A stretch of DNA of 64,000 nt from Actinomycetota bacterium. GTDB taxonomy: Bacteria > Actinomycetota > Acidimicrobiia > Acidimicrobiales > RAAP-2. Below the pieces are notes generated by a model. It ran no database searches and was not told the origin of the DNA. It saw only the letters and a list, made by a program, of their open reading frames with translations. Position 1 is the first letter of the stretch; every line of letters starts with the position of its first letter. Positions 53,717-62,301 of the stretch are shown piece after piece. The stretch is taken from positions 62,001 through 126,000 of the forward strand of contig WLNI01000002.1 in NCBI GenBank assembly GCA_009699875.1, in the 5' to 3' direction. The position numbers and the translations under genes are program-made.

Positions 53717-56700
53717 TCAGGCGACGAAGTATTTGGCTTGTGGATGGTGACAGATAATGGCATCTGTCGTCTGCTCTGGATGTAACTGAAAACCCTCCGA
53801 GACTTCGACGCCGATGCGGTCCGCTCCGAGGAGGGCAGCAACTTTCGCATTCTCTGAAAGGTCAGGACATGCGGGATAGCCCCAGGAATAGCGACCGCCT
53901 CGATACTGCTGTCGGAAAAGACCTGCGAGGGATGGACCATCTTCGTTGGCGTAATTCAACTCTTCTCGGACGCGATGGTGCCAATACTCAGCCAAGGCCT
54001 CCGCCATCTCGACGCCCAGTCCGTGGAGGAAGAGATATTGCTGGTATTCGTCTTTGGCAAAAAGTTCAGCACATCGGTCAGAGATTCTCTGCCCCATAGT
54101 GACGAGCATGAAACTTGCGTAGTCCGCTCGGGCACTCTCAGCCGTGGAGAAGAAATCAGAAATGCAGAGCCACGGCTCAACCTTTTGACGAGGAAAGATA
54201 AATCTCGTGAGTTCGCTTGATCGAGTGTCTTCTTCGTAGACGACCAGTTCGTTGCCAACCGCATTGACCGGGAAGTGGCCATAGACCACCTGGGGGACTA
54301 AGAGATCATCAGCGACAGCTTGGGCAAGTTGCTCTCGCAGTGTTGACGAGACTCGCTCTTTGAACGCTGCGTCGTCTTCGTCGCCCTCTGGGCGAAAACC
54401 CCACTGATTTCGGAAAAGAGCAGTTTTGTTGATGTAGGTCGAAATCTCATCAATAGGGATACCTTTAGCGACGCGAGATCCCAAGAAGGGTGGAGTTGGG
54501 ATCTGATTGTCGTCAACCACCGTTGGTGCTCGACTGGGCTGGCCATCAACGTGCTCTGTTGAAGGGTCTTTAAATCTCCGCTGGACATTCTTTTCAGAGA
54601 TCACTGTTCCGAAGTCGGGATCGTCAATTCCCTCTTTTTTCATCGTCATGAGTTGATCCATCGTTCGAAGGCCTTCGAAGGCATCCTTGCCATAGAAAAG
54701 GCGACCGTCGTAGACCTCTCGGAGATCACGCTCGACGTATGTTCTCGTCAGCGCTGCACCACCGAGAAGAACGGGGACTCCGCTGAGGCCCCGTTCGTTG
54801 AGCTCTTCTAAGTTCTCTCGCATGATCAAGGTGGACTTCACGAGAAGACCACTCATGCCAAGGGCGTCAGCGTTGTTCTCCTGCACAGCAGTCGCCATTT
54901 CGTTGATGCCAATCTTGATGCCAAGGTTGATGACTTCGTAGCCATTGTTGGTGAAAATGATATCAACAAGGTTCTTTCCAATATCGTGGACGTCCCCTTT
55001 CACAGTGGCTAAGACAATGGTGCCGCGTCCACCTTGGTCGGCTTTTTCCATGTGAGGCTCAAGATGGGCAACGGCTTGTTTCATGGTTTCAGCAGAACCG
55101 AGCACGAAGGGAAGTTGCATCTCACCAGAAGCAAAGAGCTCTCCAACGGTTTTCATTCCATCAAGGAGAAAATCATTGACGATTGTTAGTGGAGCGAACC
55201 CTTCACTCATAGCGATATCGAGGTCGTCATTGAGACCGTTCCTATTCCCATCGATGATGCGCTGGACGAGGCGTCGGTCAACTGACCAATCCGCATGCTC
55301 ATCTGGCCCTTGGGAACTGATGGTGACCCCTTCGAAGAGACTAAGCAACTCGGTGAGTGGGTCGTAGCCTTCTCGTCGTCGGTCGTAGATCAAGTCAAGA
55401 GAAACCTCACGGGCCCGCTCGTCAATCTTTGCCAGTGGAAGAATCTTTGAGGCGTGCACAATTGCAGCGTCGAGACCAGCTTCGACACATTCGTGAAGAA
55501 ACACGCTGTTGAGGACTTGGCGAGCCGCAGGACTCAAGCCAAACGAAACGTTGGAAAGCCCAAGAACAGTAGAGACGCCAGGCAAGTTCTGCTTGATCAA
55601 TCGAATACCTTCGATCGTTTCGATGCCGTCTCTCCGAGACTCTTCCATCCCCGTAGAGAGTGGAAGCGCAAGGGGGTCAATCATGAGGTCTGTTGAAGAG
55701 AGTCCATATGAGTTCACGGCAAGATCATGAATGGCCGTCGCCGCGCGAAGTTTCCATTCAGCGGTTCTCGCCTGACCTTCTTCATCGATACACGTCGCAA
55801 CCACCGCGGATCCGAACTCACCTGCAAGGGTCAAGAACTTGTCGAGTCGCGTCCCTTCTTCTGACCCTTCTTCAAGATTGACTGAGTTCAGAAGTGCGCG
55901 TCCTCCCAGCCAGCGAAGGGCTGTTTCTGCAACAGGTGCCTCGGTGGTGTCAACCATGATGGGGGCGCTCGACTGCGTTGCGAGCCGGCTCATGAGGGCT
56001 TCCATGTCGCCAACACCATCAGCTCCGGTGTAATCGACACAGACATCGATAAGGTGCGAGCCCTCCTTTACTTGGTCTTTGGCCATGGCGACGCACGTAT
56101 CCCAGTCGGCTTCGAGCATTGCCTCGCGAAACTTCTTTGAACCGTTGGCGTTGGTTCGTTCGCCGATTACCAAGAACGAACTGTCTTGTTGGAAGGGGAC
56201 GGCGGTGTAGATCGAGGTCGCTCCAGGCGCCGGAGAAGGATGACGCTTTGTTGGTGTCGCTGAACCCACGGCATCGAGAACAGCTTTCAAGTGAGCTGGG
56301 GTCGTACCGCAACATCCACCAACCGCATTGACGCCAAACTCGGTGACAAAACGAGTCATATGTTCTGCGAGACCCTCTGGAGTTAAGTCGTAGTGCATCT
56401 TCCCGTCGACGACGCTTGGGAGTCCTGCATTTGGGAGACACGAGATGGGGATCGTGGCATTCTCCGCCAAGTACCGCAGCGGTTCTCCCATTTCGACCGG
56501 ACCGGTCGCGCAGTTCAAGCCGATGACGTCGATCTGCATCGCCTCAAGGGCCATGAGCGCAGCGCCAACTTCGGTGCCCGGCAGCATCCGTCCGGTGAGT
56601 TCGATGGTGACCTGGACTTGAAGTGGCACCTGTCGACCAACGTCTGCCATGGCAAATCGTGCTGCATTGATTGCGGCCTTCGCTCCGAGAAGGTCAAACA

Positions 56701-57223
56701 TTGTTTCGATGATGAGAAGGTCAACGCCTCCTTCTAAGAGGCCACGAGCTTGCTCTCGATACGAGTCTCGAAGTTCCACGTAACTGATCTGGCCAAGAGT
56801 TGGAAACTTTGTTCCTGGGCCCATTGAGCCAGCGACAAAACGTGGCTTCTCGGGAGTTGAGAACTCATCGGCAACTTTTCGTGCCAGGACGGCTGATTTG
56901 CGAGAAAGAGACTCAGCCTGTGATTCAAGACCATATTCAGCCAAGACAACGGAGAATGAACCGAACGAGTCAGTCTCGATGACGTCACTGCCGACCTCTA
57001 GGAAGGATCGATGGAGTTGTTCAATGGCGTCAGGTCGAGTCTCAACCAGGATCTCATTGCACCCTTCGAGGTTGGCGCTCCCAAAGTCCTCCAGGGTGAG
57101 GTCCATGAGTTGAAGATTGGTGCCGGTTGCCCCATCAAAAACCACGACCCGCTGGCTGAGCGCGGAGAGATATGGGTCGCTCGTGGGGGTCAGCCTGGCG
57201 AAGGAAGGAGTTTTTTCAGCCAT
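53717..57223 (-). CDS. metH: Cobalamin-dependent methionine synthase MetH
   Basis: A 1168-residue MetH from ATG at 57223; the ORF track starts 16 codons earlier. The modules are in the normal order. The homocysteine domain has VFDGATGTNLQ and the Zn ligands of GLNCATGP and VGGCCGTTPAH. The pterin-type domain has GERTNANGSKKF. The cap and B12 domain has DVHDIGKNL with the lower-ligand histidine near residue 743. The S-adenosylmethionine reactivation domain has RYSWGYPACPD. It methylates homocysteine with 5-methyltetrahydrofolate. TAACCT 8 bases before the ATG suggests leaderless transcription. It diverges from the cobalamin adenosyltransferase. Confidence 0.96.
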   Translation of the reverse strand: MAEKTPSFARLTPTSDPYLSALSQRVVVFDGATGTNLQLMDLTLEDFGSANLEGCNEILVETRPDAIEQLHRSFLEVGSDVIETDSFGSFSVVLAEYGLESQAESLSRKSAVLARKVADEFSTPEKPRFVAGSMGPGTKFPTLGQISYVELRDSYREQARGLLEGGVDLLIIETMFDLLGAKAAINAARFAMADVGRQVPLQVQVTIELTGRMLPGTEVGAALMALEAMQIDVIGLNCATGPVEMGEPLRYLAENATIPISCLPNAGLPSVVDGKMHYDLTPEGLAEHMTRFVTEFGVNAVGGCCGTTPAHLKAVLDAVGSATPTKRHPSPAPGATSIYTAVPFQQDSSFLVIGERTNANGSKKFREAMLEADWDTCVAMAKDQVKEGSHLIDVCVDYTGADGVGDMEALMSRLATQSSAPIMVDTTEAPVAETALRWLGGRALLNSVNLEEGSEEGTRLDKFLTLAGEFGSAVVATCIDEEGQARTAEWKLRAATAIHDLAVNSYGLSSTDLMIDPLALPLSTGMEESRRDGIETIEGIRLIKQNLPGVSTVLGLSNVSFGLSPAARQVLNSVFLHECVEAGLDAAIVHASKILPLAKIDERAREVSLDLIYDRRREGYDPLTELLSLFEGVTISSQGPDEHADWSVDRRLVQRIIDGNRNGLNDDLDIAMSEGFAPLTIVNDFLLDGMKTVGELFASGEMQLPFVLGSAETMKQAVAHLEPHMEKADQGGRGTIVLATVKGDVHDIGKNLVDIIFTNNGYEVINLGIKIGINEMATAVQENNADALGMSGLLVKSTLIMRENLEELNERGLSGVPVLLGGAALTRTYVERDLREVYDGRLFYGKDAFEGLRTMDQLMTMKKEGIDDPDFGTVISEKNVQRRFKDPSTEHVDGQPSRAPTVVDDNQIPTPPFLGSRVAKGIPIDEISTYINKTALFRNQWGFRPEGDEDDAAFKERVSSTLREQLAQAVADDLLVPQVVYGHFPVNAVGNELVVYEEDTRSSELTRFIFPRQKVEPWLCISDFFSTAESARADYASFMLVTMGQRISDRCAELFAKDEYQQYLFLHGLGVEMAEALAEYWHHRVREELNYANEDGPSLAGLFRQQYRGGRYSWGYPACPDLSENAKVAALLGADRIGVEVSEGFQLHPEQTTDAIICHHPQAKYFVA

Positions 57224-57231
57224 AAGGAACC

Positions 57232-57256
57232 AGGTTACTAAGGGTGACACTAACCT
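57232..57256. promoter_or_regulatory. Back-to-back leaderless promoters of metH and pduO
   Basis: TAACCT on the minus strand (57232-57237) lies 8 bases before the metH ATG, and TAACCT on the plus strand (57251-57256) lies 7 bases before the pduO ATG. The two -10 boxes are only 13 bases apart, so each -35 region must overlap the other gene's promoter or start. Confidence 0.6.
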
Positions 57257-57263
57257 TGGACCG

Positions 57264-57806
57264 ATGGGCATCTATACCCGCAAGGGAGACGACGGGACCA
57301 CGGGACTTCTCTTTGGAGGTCGCGTCCGAAAAGATGCTGACCCTATAGAGGTCAACGGAGCCGTTGACGAAGCCCAAGCAGCCCTTGGGCTCGCTCGAGC
57401 ACATGGGTACCGTGATGCTGAGTTGAATGAAATCTTGATGGATCTTGAGCGAGATCTTTACGTCCTCATGGCTGAGGTGGCGACTCTCCCTGAAAACCGT
57501 TCGAAGTTGTCTGCGGGCACGTCGCTCGTGACCAAAGAGATGGTGGACAAGTTAGAGACCTTGATTGACTCTTTGAGCGAACGATTCGCCATGCCAACCG
57601 AGTTTGTGATCCCGGGTCAAAATATTGTCTCGGCTTCTCTCGATGTTGCTCGGACCGGTGTCCGAAGAGCTGAGCGGCTGAGCGTCTCTTACAAACTCGA
57701 TGACTCTCTTGTGACTCCGTATCTCAATCGTCTGAGTGATCTCGTGTGGACGATGGCTCGCTGGCAAGAAGGTGACGACCACATTTTAGCGAAGGGGGAG
57801 TCATGA
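57264..57806 (+). CDS. pduO: PduO-type cob(I)alamin adenosyltransferase
   Basis: From ATG at 57264 this is a 180-residue ATP:corrinoid adenosyltransferase of the PduO family. YTRKGDDGTTGLLFGGRVRKD is the ATP-binding N-terminus, VNGAVDEAQAALGLAR the dimer/trimer core, and VARTGVRRAERLSVSY plus the C-terminal LNRLSDLVWTMARWQEG complete the signature. It makes adenosylcobalamin, the cofactor of the mutase encoded near the right edge. The ORF-track start at 57117 lies inside metH antisense and is rejected. It overlaps pepA by 4 bases and appears leaderless. Confidence 0.94.
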   Translation: MGIYTRKGDDGTTGLLFGGRVRKDADPIEVNGAVDEAQAALGLARAHGYRDAELNEILMDLERDLYVLMAEVATLPENRSKLSAGTSLVTKEMVDKLETLIDSLSERFAMPTEFVIPGQNIVSASLDVARTGVRRAERLSVSYKLDDSLVTPYLNRLSDLVWTMARWQEGDDHILAKGES

Positions 57807-59281
57807 CAACCACGCTAAAAATTGCGGTCGCAGAGAACGTTGACCTTGCAAGCTACGACACCATTGCGTTTGGCGTGTTCACGTCGGACGCAGGGCTTGA
57901 AGTACCTGGCGGCGATGGAAGCGATGCCATTCCCTCAATTATTGATACGGCATTCGCGAAACGTCATCACTTTGAGGCGAAAAAAGGCCAGACCCTTGTC
58001 ATTCGCCAAGAGCAAGAAGGACCAACGGTCCTCGCTGTCGGGTGCGGTGATGGATCGTCGCAAGAGAACTGGCGCCACGTTGGTGCGAGCGTCGTTCGAT
58101 CCTCTGTCGGGCGTCGTGCCTTGTTGTTACTTCCAATTCTTGAAACCCCAGCGACGGGCGTTCTTGGCGAAGCGGTCACCACAGGAGCACTATTGGCTTC
58201 CTATAGCTATTCCGTTCGATCAGATGACCCACACGAGGGGCTCGAGAGTCTTGATGTCGGATTTGTGAACGGTGGAGAGAACCCTGAACTCTTAGTCGGA
58301 GTGGCTGCAGGGATCGCAGTGGCGCATGCTGTGTCGTTTGCTCGAGACATGGTCAATGAGTTCCCAAGTTCAATGACACCGACCAAGTTGGCTGAAGAAG
58401 CAACGACTTTGCTCAGCTCAGCTCAGCGTGTCACGAGCGAAGTGTGGGAGCTCGAGCGGATCAAAGATGAAAAACTTGGTGGACTTCTTGGGGTGGCACG
58501 CGGGTCGCATCAAGATCCCCGTCTCGTGGTGGCGACGTACTCTCCAGAAGGAACGCCCACTCACCATGTTGTCTTAGTCGGCAAAGGCGTAACGTTTGAC
58601 TCTGGCGGTTTGTCACTCAAGACCGCTGGTGGTATGACCACGATGAAGACCGACATGACCGGTGCAGCGGTTGTCTTGGGAGCACTCTCGGCCTGTCACG
58701 ACCTTGGAGTGAGAGCAACAGTGACAGCCATTGCCCCAATGACAGAAAACATGCCAGGCGGCGAAGCAATAAAGCCAGGCGACGTCCTTATTGCTCGCAA
58801 TGGCACGACCATTGAAGTCCTCAACACCGATGCTGAGGGCCGACTCATTTTGGCTGATGGACTTTCTTTGGCAGTAGAGATGAAGCCTGACGCGATTATT
58901 GACGTGGCAACGTTGACCGGAGCGGCAGTCGTCGCGCTCGGCACTGGCGTTGCAGGCCTGCTTTCGAATAATGATGAACTTGCTCAGTCACTCGACGAAG
59001 CAGGGAAATTGGCGGGCGAACCACTATGGCGCCTTCCTCTTGTTGAAGAATACGAGTCCCATATCAAGTCTGAAATTGCGGATATTAAGAATATTGGAGC
59101 GCCTGGCGAGGCAGGGACAATTTCAGCAGCACTCTTTCTCCAGAGGTTTGTCGACGAGACTCCATGGGCGCACCTTGATATAGCTGGTCCTGCTCGATCA
59201 GAGAAAACGAGCGGGTATCTGGTCAAAGGTGGAACGGCGTTCAGCCTTCGGACAATCCTCTCTTACCTTCGCTCCCTCTAA
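57803..59281 (+). CDS. pepA: Leucyl aminopeptidase PepA (M17)
   Basis: A 492-residue M17 aminopeptidase. The two-metal site is clear in the C-terminal half: LVGKGVTFDSGGLSLK (catalytic lysine and metal aspartate) and LNTDAEGRLILADGL (metal aspartate and glutamate with the bicarbonate-binding arginine). The N-terminal 170 residues are the variable cap domain. It releases N-terminal residues from peptides in the cytoplasm, and in some bacteria PepA also binds DNA. The ATG overlaps the pduO stop (ATGA). Its stop overlaps the convergent nitroreductase stop by 4 bases. Confidence 0.94.
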   Translation: MTTTLKIAVAENVDLASYDTIAFGVFTSDAGLEVPGGDGSDAIPSIIDTAFAKRHHFEAKKGQTLVIRQEQEGPTVLAVGCGDGSSQENWRHVGASVVRSSVGRRALLLLPILETPATGVLGEAVTTGALLASYSYSVRSDDPHEGLESLDVGFVNGGENPELLVGVAAGIAVAHAVSFARDMVNEFPSSMTPTKLAEEATTLLSSAQRVTSEVWELERIKDEKLGGLLGVARGSHQDPRLVVATYSPEGTPTHHVVLVGKGVTFDSGGLSLKTAGGMTTMKTDMTGAAVVLGALSACHDLGVRATVTAIAPMTENMPGGEAIKPGDVLIARNGTTIEVLNTDAEGRLILADGLSLAVEMKPDAIIDVATLTGAAVVALGTGVAGLLSNNDELAQSLDEAGKLAGEPLWRLPLVEEYESHIKSEIADIKNIGAPGEAGTISAALFLQRFVDETPWAHLDIAGPARSEKTSGYLVKGGTAFSLRTILSYLRSL

Positions 59282-59904
59282 CTCGCTGAAGGGTTAGGCG
59301 AAAAGAGAGCGCGATGGACTCGCTCAGAGCGAGTCGGGCCTGGGAGATCGAGCGAAGGAGAGCGGTGGTCATTGCCGTCAGGCCGACCGAGAAGGACTGA
59401 ACCGTAGATTTCGATGCCCTCAGGAATCTGCGAGAGATCTCTGAGGAGTTCGATCCCTCGAAACGCGCCAAGAAAACATGCAGCGAGCCCTCGAGCCTCG
59501 GCGAGTAACAATGCTGCCAACGAAGCAGCACCAGCATCGCCGATCCAATAGGGGACTGGCCATGCTGCAACATGCTCTCCTAGACCAGAGCTCTTCTTGT
59601 CGTCTTCGCTGTATCGCTTGGTATAGAGAGTGGGATCAGCGAGGCAGACTCCAACAGCGGACGCTCGCGAGAGTCCTTCAAATCGAGTCGACGTCGCTCG
59701 CCACTCAGCGTCAGTCGTCACGCTGAAATAGGAAGCCACTTCGTCAGATCCAGAAAAGAGCAACCAAGAAATGCCTCTCGAGTTTCCTGCGGTGGGGGCT
59801 CGAAGGGAGTCTTCAAAGAGAGAACTCACCAGATCAGCCTCGAGTGCAGCGCCATCAAAACTTCTCACCATCCGTCGACGCCGCAGCGCATCACTCACGT
59901 CCAT
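59278..59904 (-). CDS. Nitroreductase family protein
   Basis: A 208-residue FMN-dependent oxidoreductase. DALRRRRMVRSFDGAAL is the N-terminal FMN-binding pattern, DSLRAPTAGNSRGISWLLF follows, and DAGAASLAALLLAEARGLAACFLGAF is the typical core helix. It should reduce nitroaromatics, quinones or another electrophile with NAD(P)H, and the natural substrate is not evident. I place the start at ATG 59904, preceded by AAAGGGG; ATG 59937 and the ORF-track start 60021 are alternatives. It diverges from the rhodanese-ThiF gene. Confidence 0.87.
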   Translation of the reverse strand: MDVSDALRRRRMVRSFDGAALEADLVSSLFEDSLRAPTAGNSRGISWLLFSGSDEVASYFSVTTDAEWRATSTRFEGLSRASAVGVCLADPTLYTKRYSEDDKKSSGLGEHVAAWPVPYWIGDAGAASLAALLLAEARGLAACFLGAFRGIELLRDLSQIPEGIEIYGSVLLGRPDGNDHRSPSLDLPGPTRSERVHRALFSPNPSAS

Positions 59905-59995
59905 TGGCCCCCCTTTCCGCTTTATTGTGCCCGTCATAGAAACCCGACTAGTCTGGTAGGGTATTGATTCCACACAACCTGTTAGAGAGCATCCT

Positions 59996-61153
59996 ATGGC
60001 TACCCCCCGAGAACTACTCAATGACGCAAAGGCCCAAATCCGAGAGGTCGAGCCCGCTGACGTGCTTGACCAAGTGGGCTCCTCAATCTTTTTGGACGTA
60101 CGCGAGCCTGATGAATACGAGCAAGGGGCGATCCCCGGTGCCGTTCACATCCCTCGAGGTCACTTAGAGTTCCAAGTCGAGGGACGGCTGTTAAACAAAG
60201 ACGAGCCTGTTGTCGTTTACTGCGCGGGCGGTGCACGCTCAGCCTTTGCAGCGAAGACCCTTCAAGAGATTGGCTTCACCAACGTGGTTTCGGTCATCGG
60301 TGGGTTCAATCGCTGGAAAGACGAAGGGTTGACGTGGACGACACCAAAGACGCTCACGCCTGACCAGAGAAACCGCTATCAGCGTCACCTACTCCTCCCA
60401 GAAGTTGGAGAAAAAGGTCAACAGAAACTTTTAGAGTCCAAGGTCCTAATGCTGGGAGCGGGGGGACTGGGCTCTCCTTCCTCGTTGTACCTAGCCGCAG
60501 CAGGTGTTGGAAATATTGGCATCATCGATATGGATGTTGTGGATGCATCAAATATTCAACGACAGATTCTGCACAACTTGGATCGGGTTGGTGAACGAAA
60601 AGTTGACTCAGCAAAGAAAACTCTGACGGCGTTGAATCCAGATCTCAACGTGGCGACCTATGACGTTCGGCTTGGTGCTGACAATATTCTCGACATCATC
60701 GACGGCTACGACATCATCGTGGATGGAACGGACAACTTCCCGACTCGTTATCTGGTGAACGATGCGGCACTCTTGAAGAAGATTCCCGTCGTCCATGGTT
60801 CAATTTTTCGATTCGAGGGACAAGTCACAATCTTTGATCCCTACAACGGTCCTTGCTATCGCTGCATGATCCCTGAACCACCTCCGGCTGAGCTGGCACC
60901 AAGTTGTGCCGAAGCTGGCGTCCTTGGCGTTCTCCCTGGAATCGTGGGTTCGATCCAAGCCTTGGAAACCCTCAAGATGCTTTTGAACCTCGGCGAGACG
61001 CTTGTCGGGCGACTCTTGGCCTTTGATGCCTTGGAAGAGTCCTTCCGAACCTTCAAAGTTCGACGTGACCCGGCTTGTCCGGCCTGTGGCGAGAATGCTG
61101 GCGAGATCGTGATCGCAGAATATGATGATCTCTGCATGCCGCACACTTCTTGA
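59996..61153 (+). CDS. Rhodanese-ThiF fusion, MoeB/MoeZ-like adenylyltransferase and sulfurtransferase
   Basis: A 385-residue two-domain protein. Residues 1 to about 115 are a rhodanese with the active-site loop VVVYCAGGARSA (C76). Residues from about 120 on are an E1-like adenylyltransferase: NRYQRHLLLPEVGEKGQQKLL, GAGGLGSPSSLYLAAAGVG (ATP loop), NIQRQILH, DGTDNFPTRYLVNDA, and a zinc site from CYRC and CPACG. Such enzymes adenylate and thiocarboxylate a sulfur carrier such as MoaD, ThiS or CysO. Mycobacterial MoeZ and human MOCS3 have the rhodanese at the C-terminus; here it is at the N-terminus. TAGGGT further upstream gives a short leader. Confidence 0.92.
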   Translation: MATPRELLNDAKAQIREVEPADVLDQVGSSIFLDVREPDEYEQGAIPGAVHIPRGHLEFQVEGRLLNKDEPVVVYCAGGARSAFAAKTLQEIGFTNVVSVIGGFNRWKDEGLTWTTPKTLTPDQRNRYQRHLLLPEVGEKGQQKLLESKVLMLGAGGLGSPSSLYLAAAGVGNIGIIDMDVVDASNIQRQILHNLDRVGERKVDSAKKTLTALNPDLNVATYDVRLGADNILDIIDGYDIIVDGTDNFPTRYLVNDAALLKKIPVVHGSIFRFEGQVTIFDPYNGPCYRCMIPEPPPAELAPSCAEAGVLGVLPGIVGSIQALETLKMLLNLGETLVGRLLAFDALEESFRTFKVRRDPACPACGENAGEIVIAEYDDLCMPHTS

Positions 61154-61166
61154 GACGCTGAGTCAC

Positions 61167-61172
61167 TAGAAT
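61167..61172 (+). promoter_or_regulatory. Possible -10 box of the BI-1 gene
   Basis: TAGAAT lies 41 bases before the ATG at 61214. The short leader between them contains GCGC-aacagt-GCGC and the ribosome binding site GGAGG. Confidence 0.4.
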
Positions 61173-61213
61173 GTCCTCACAGCGCAACAGTGCGCGTTAG
61201 AGGAGGAAGACCC

Positions 61214-62002
61214 ATGGCAAGCAAGCAAAGCGCCGGTTCACCAGGATCACAACAGACGTTCAACAAACTGGTTGAACAGTTTGGCCCGCTTTCGGCATCT
61301 ACCAAAACGCTGAACGAGGGTGGCTCTGGAGAGCCAACGCAACCTAGCGTGAGCGATGTCGCACCGTTTGTTGCTAGCGACGTCTTGAACAAGGTCGCCC
61401 TTCTCGGAATTATCGCCTTGGCATTTGGCATTGGTGCTGCATTCTTTAAAGTGTCGCCCGTTATTGGATTCGTGGCGATGCTTGTTTCATTTGGTTTCGT
61501 GCTGATCAGCTTCTTCAAACCAGCGGCTGCGAGGATCACTGCCCCGCTCTATAGCGTCTTTATGGGTGTTGGCCTTGGAGTGATCTCTCGCTCTTATGCC
61601 CAAGGGAACTCAACAGTTGTTCCCTTGGCCATCGTCGCCACAACTGCCGTCTTCTTCGCAGTGTTATTCCTCTACCGAACAGGTCTCGTCAAGGTGGGAT
61701 CAGCATTTGTGAGGGCAACGGTCATTGCAACAGTCGGCCTTCTTGCAGCGGCACTGGTATCCATCATCTTTGGCATGGTGGTGTCATTCGCACATCAATC
61801 ACTGATCTATCTCTTGATTTTTGGCTACATGTACTTGATCGTTGGCGTGATGAACCTCTTTGTGGACTTTGCCTATGTGTACAAAGCACAACAAGCTGGA
61901 GTCAGCAAAGAGGGCGAGTGGTTCGCAGCTCAGTCGATCATGATCTCTATGGTCATGATCTATTTGGCTCTCCTGACCATCTTCACCGGCGGAAATCGTT
62001 AA
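61214..62002 (+). CDS. Bax inhibitor-1 / YccA family membrane protein
   Basis: A 262-residue integral membrane protein with about seven spans in its last 200 residues. From ATG at 61214 (GGAGG six bases before it) the first 60 residues are polar. VGVMNLFVDFAYVYKAQQAGVSKEGEWFAAQSIMISMVMIYLALL is the C-terminal part conserved in actinobacterial Bax-inhibitor-1 homologues, with the usual acidic residues near the end of the pore. The family is linked with calcium leak or stress tolerance in some organisms; the bacterial role is poorly known. The ORF-track start at 61190 precedes the ribosome binding site and is rejected. Confidence 0.88.
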   Translation: MASKQSAGSPGSQQTFNKLVEQFGPLSASTKTLNEGGSGEPTQPSVSDVAPFVASDVLNKVALLGIIALAFGIGAAFFKVSPVIGFVAMLVSFGFVLISFFKPAAARITAPLYSVFMGVGLGVISRSYAQGNSTVVPLAIVATTAVFFAVLFLYRTGLVKVGSAFVRATVIATVGLLAAALVSIIFGMVVSFAHQSLIYLLIFGYMYLIVGVMNLFVDFAYVYKAQQAGVSKEGEWFAAQSIMISMVMIYLALLTIFTGGNR

Positions 62003-62301
62003 AATATAGAGCGTTGCGTTCAATCTGCACGCTCATGTTTCTGGACTTCTCACCACCCGGCCCCGGTGGCGCATTCGCTTTTTAGCTCTAACCCCGACGT
62101 CAATGACAGTGACCAAGGTTCAGGTTCATCTGCGTGGCGAAAAGCGAGGAGCCATGGCGTCGCTAGGGTCCTCAAGGTAGATCTGCGGGCGTTGTGCATT
62201 CCTGGGTTTGTCCGCCGCGCCTGAGTCACGCAATTCTCAGGAAACCTCCATATTTCATTGAGAGTCCGGTACGGTGCTCCCGAGCGCATAACCTGCGTCC
62301 T
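62003..62301. other. Intergenic region of about 299 bases before the mutase gene
   Basis: No ORF with coding character is visible. Near the left side CCACC-cggcccc-GGTGG is followed by CGCATTCGCTTTTT and may be a terminator of the BI-1 gene. No B12-riboswitch-like conserved box or tRNA is recognised. The right end carries the TAACCT -10 box of the mutase. Confidence 0.5.
62289..62294 (+). promoter_or_regulatory. -10 box, leaderless start of the mutase
   Basis: TAACCT ends 7 bases before the GTG at 62302. The same hexamer serves metH and pduO. Confidence 0.55.

Noticed and set aside
53717-57223. Cobalamin or SAM riboswitch expected near metH
   Set aside because: The spacer before metH is only 40 bases and the transcript seems leaderless, so there is no room for a riboswitch.
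62003-62301. tRNA or riboswitch in the 299-base gap before the mutase
   Set aside because: No cloverleaf arms, T-loop GTTCRA context or B12-box-like segment could be found by eye.
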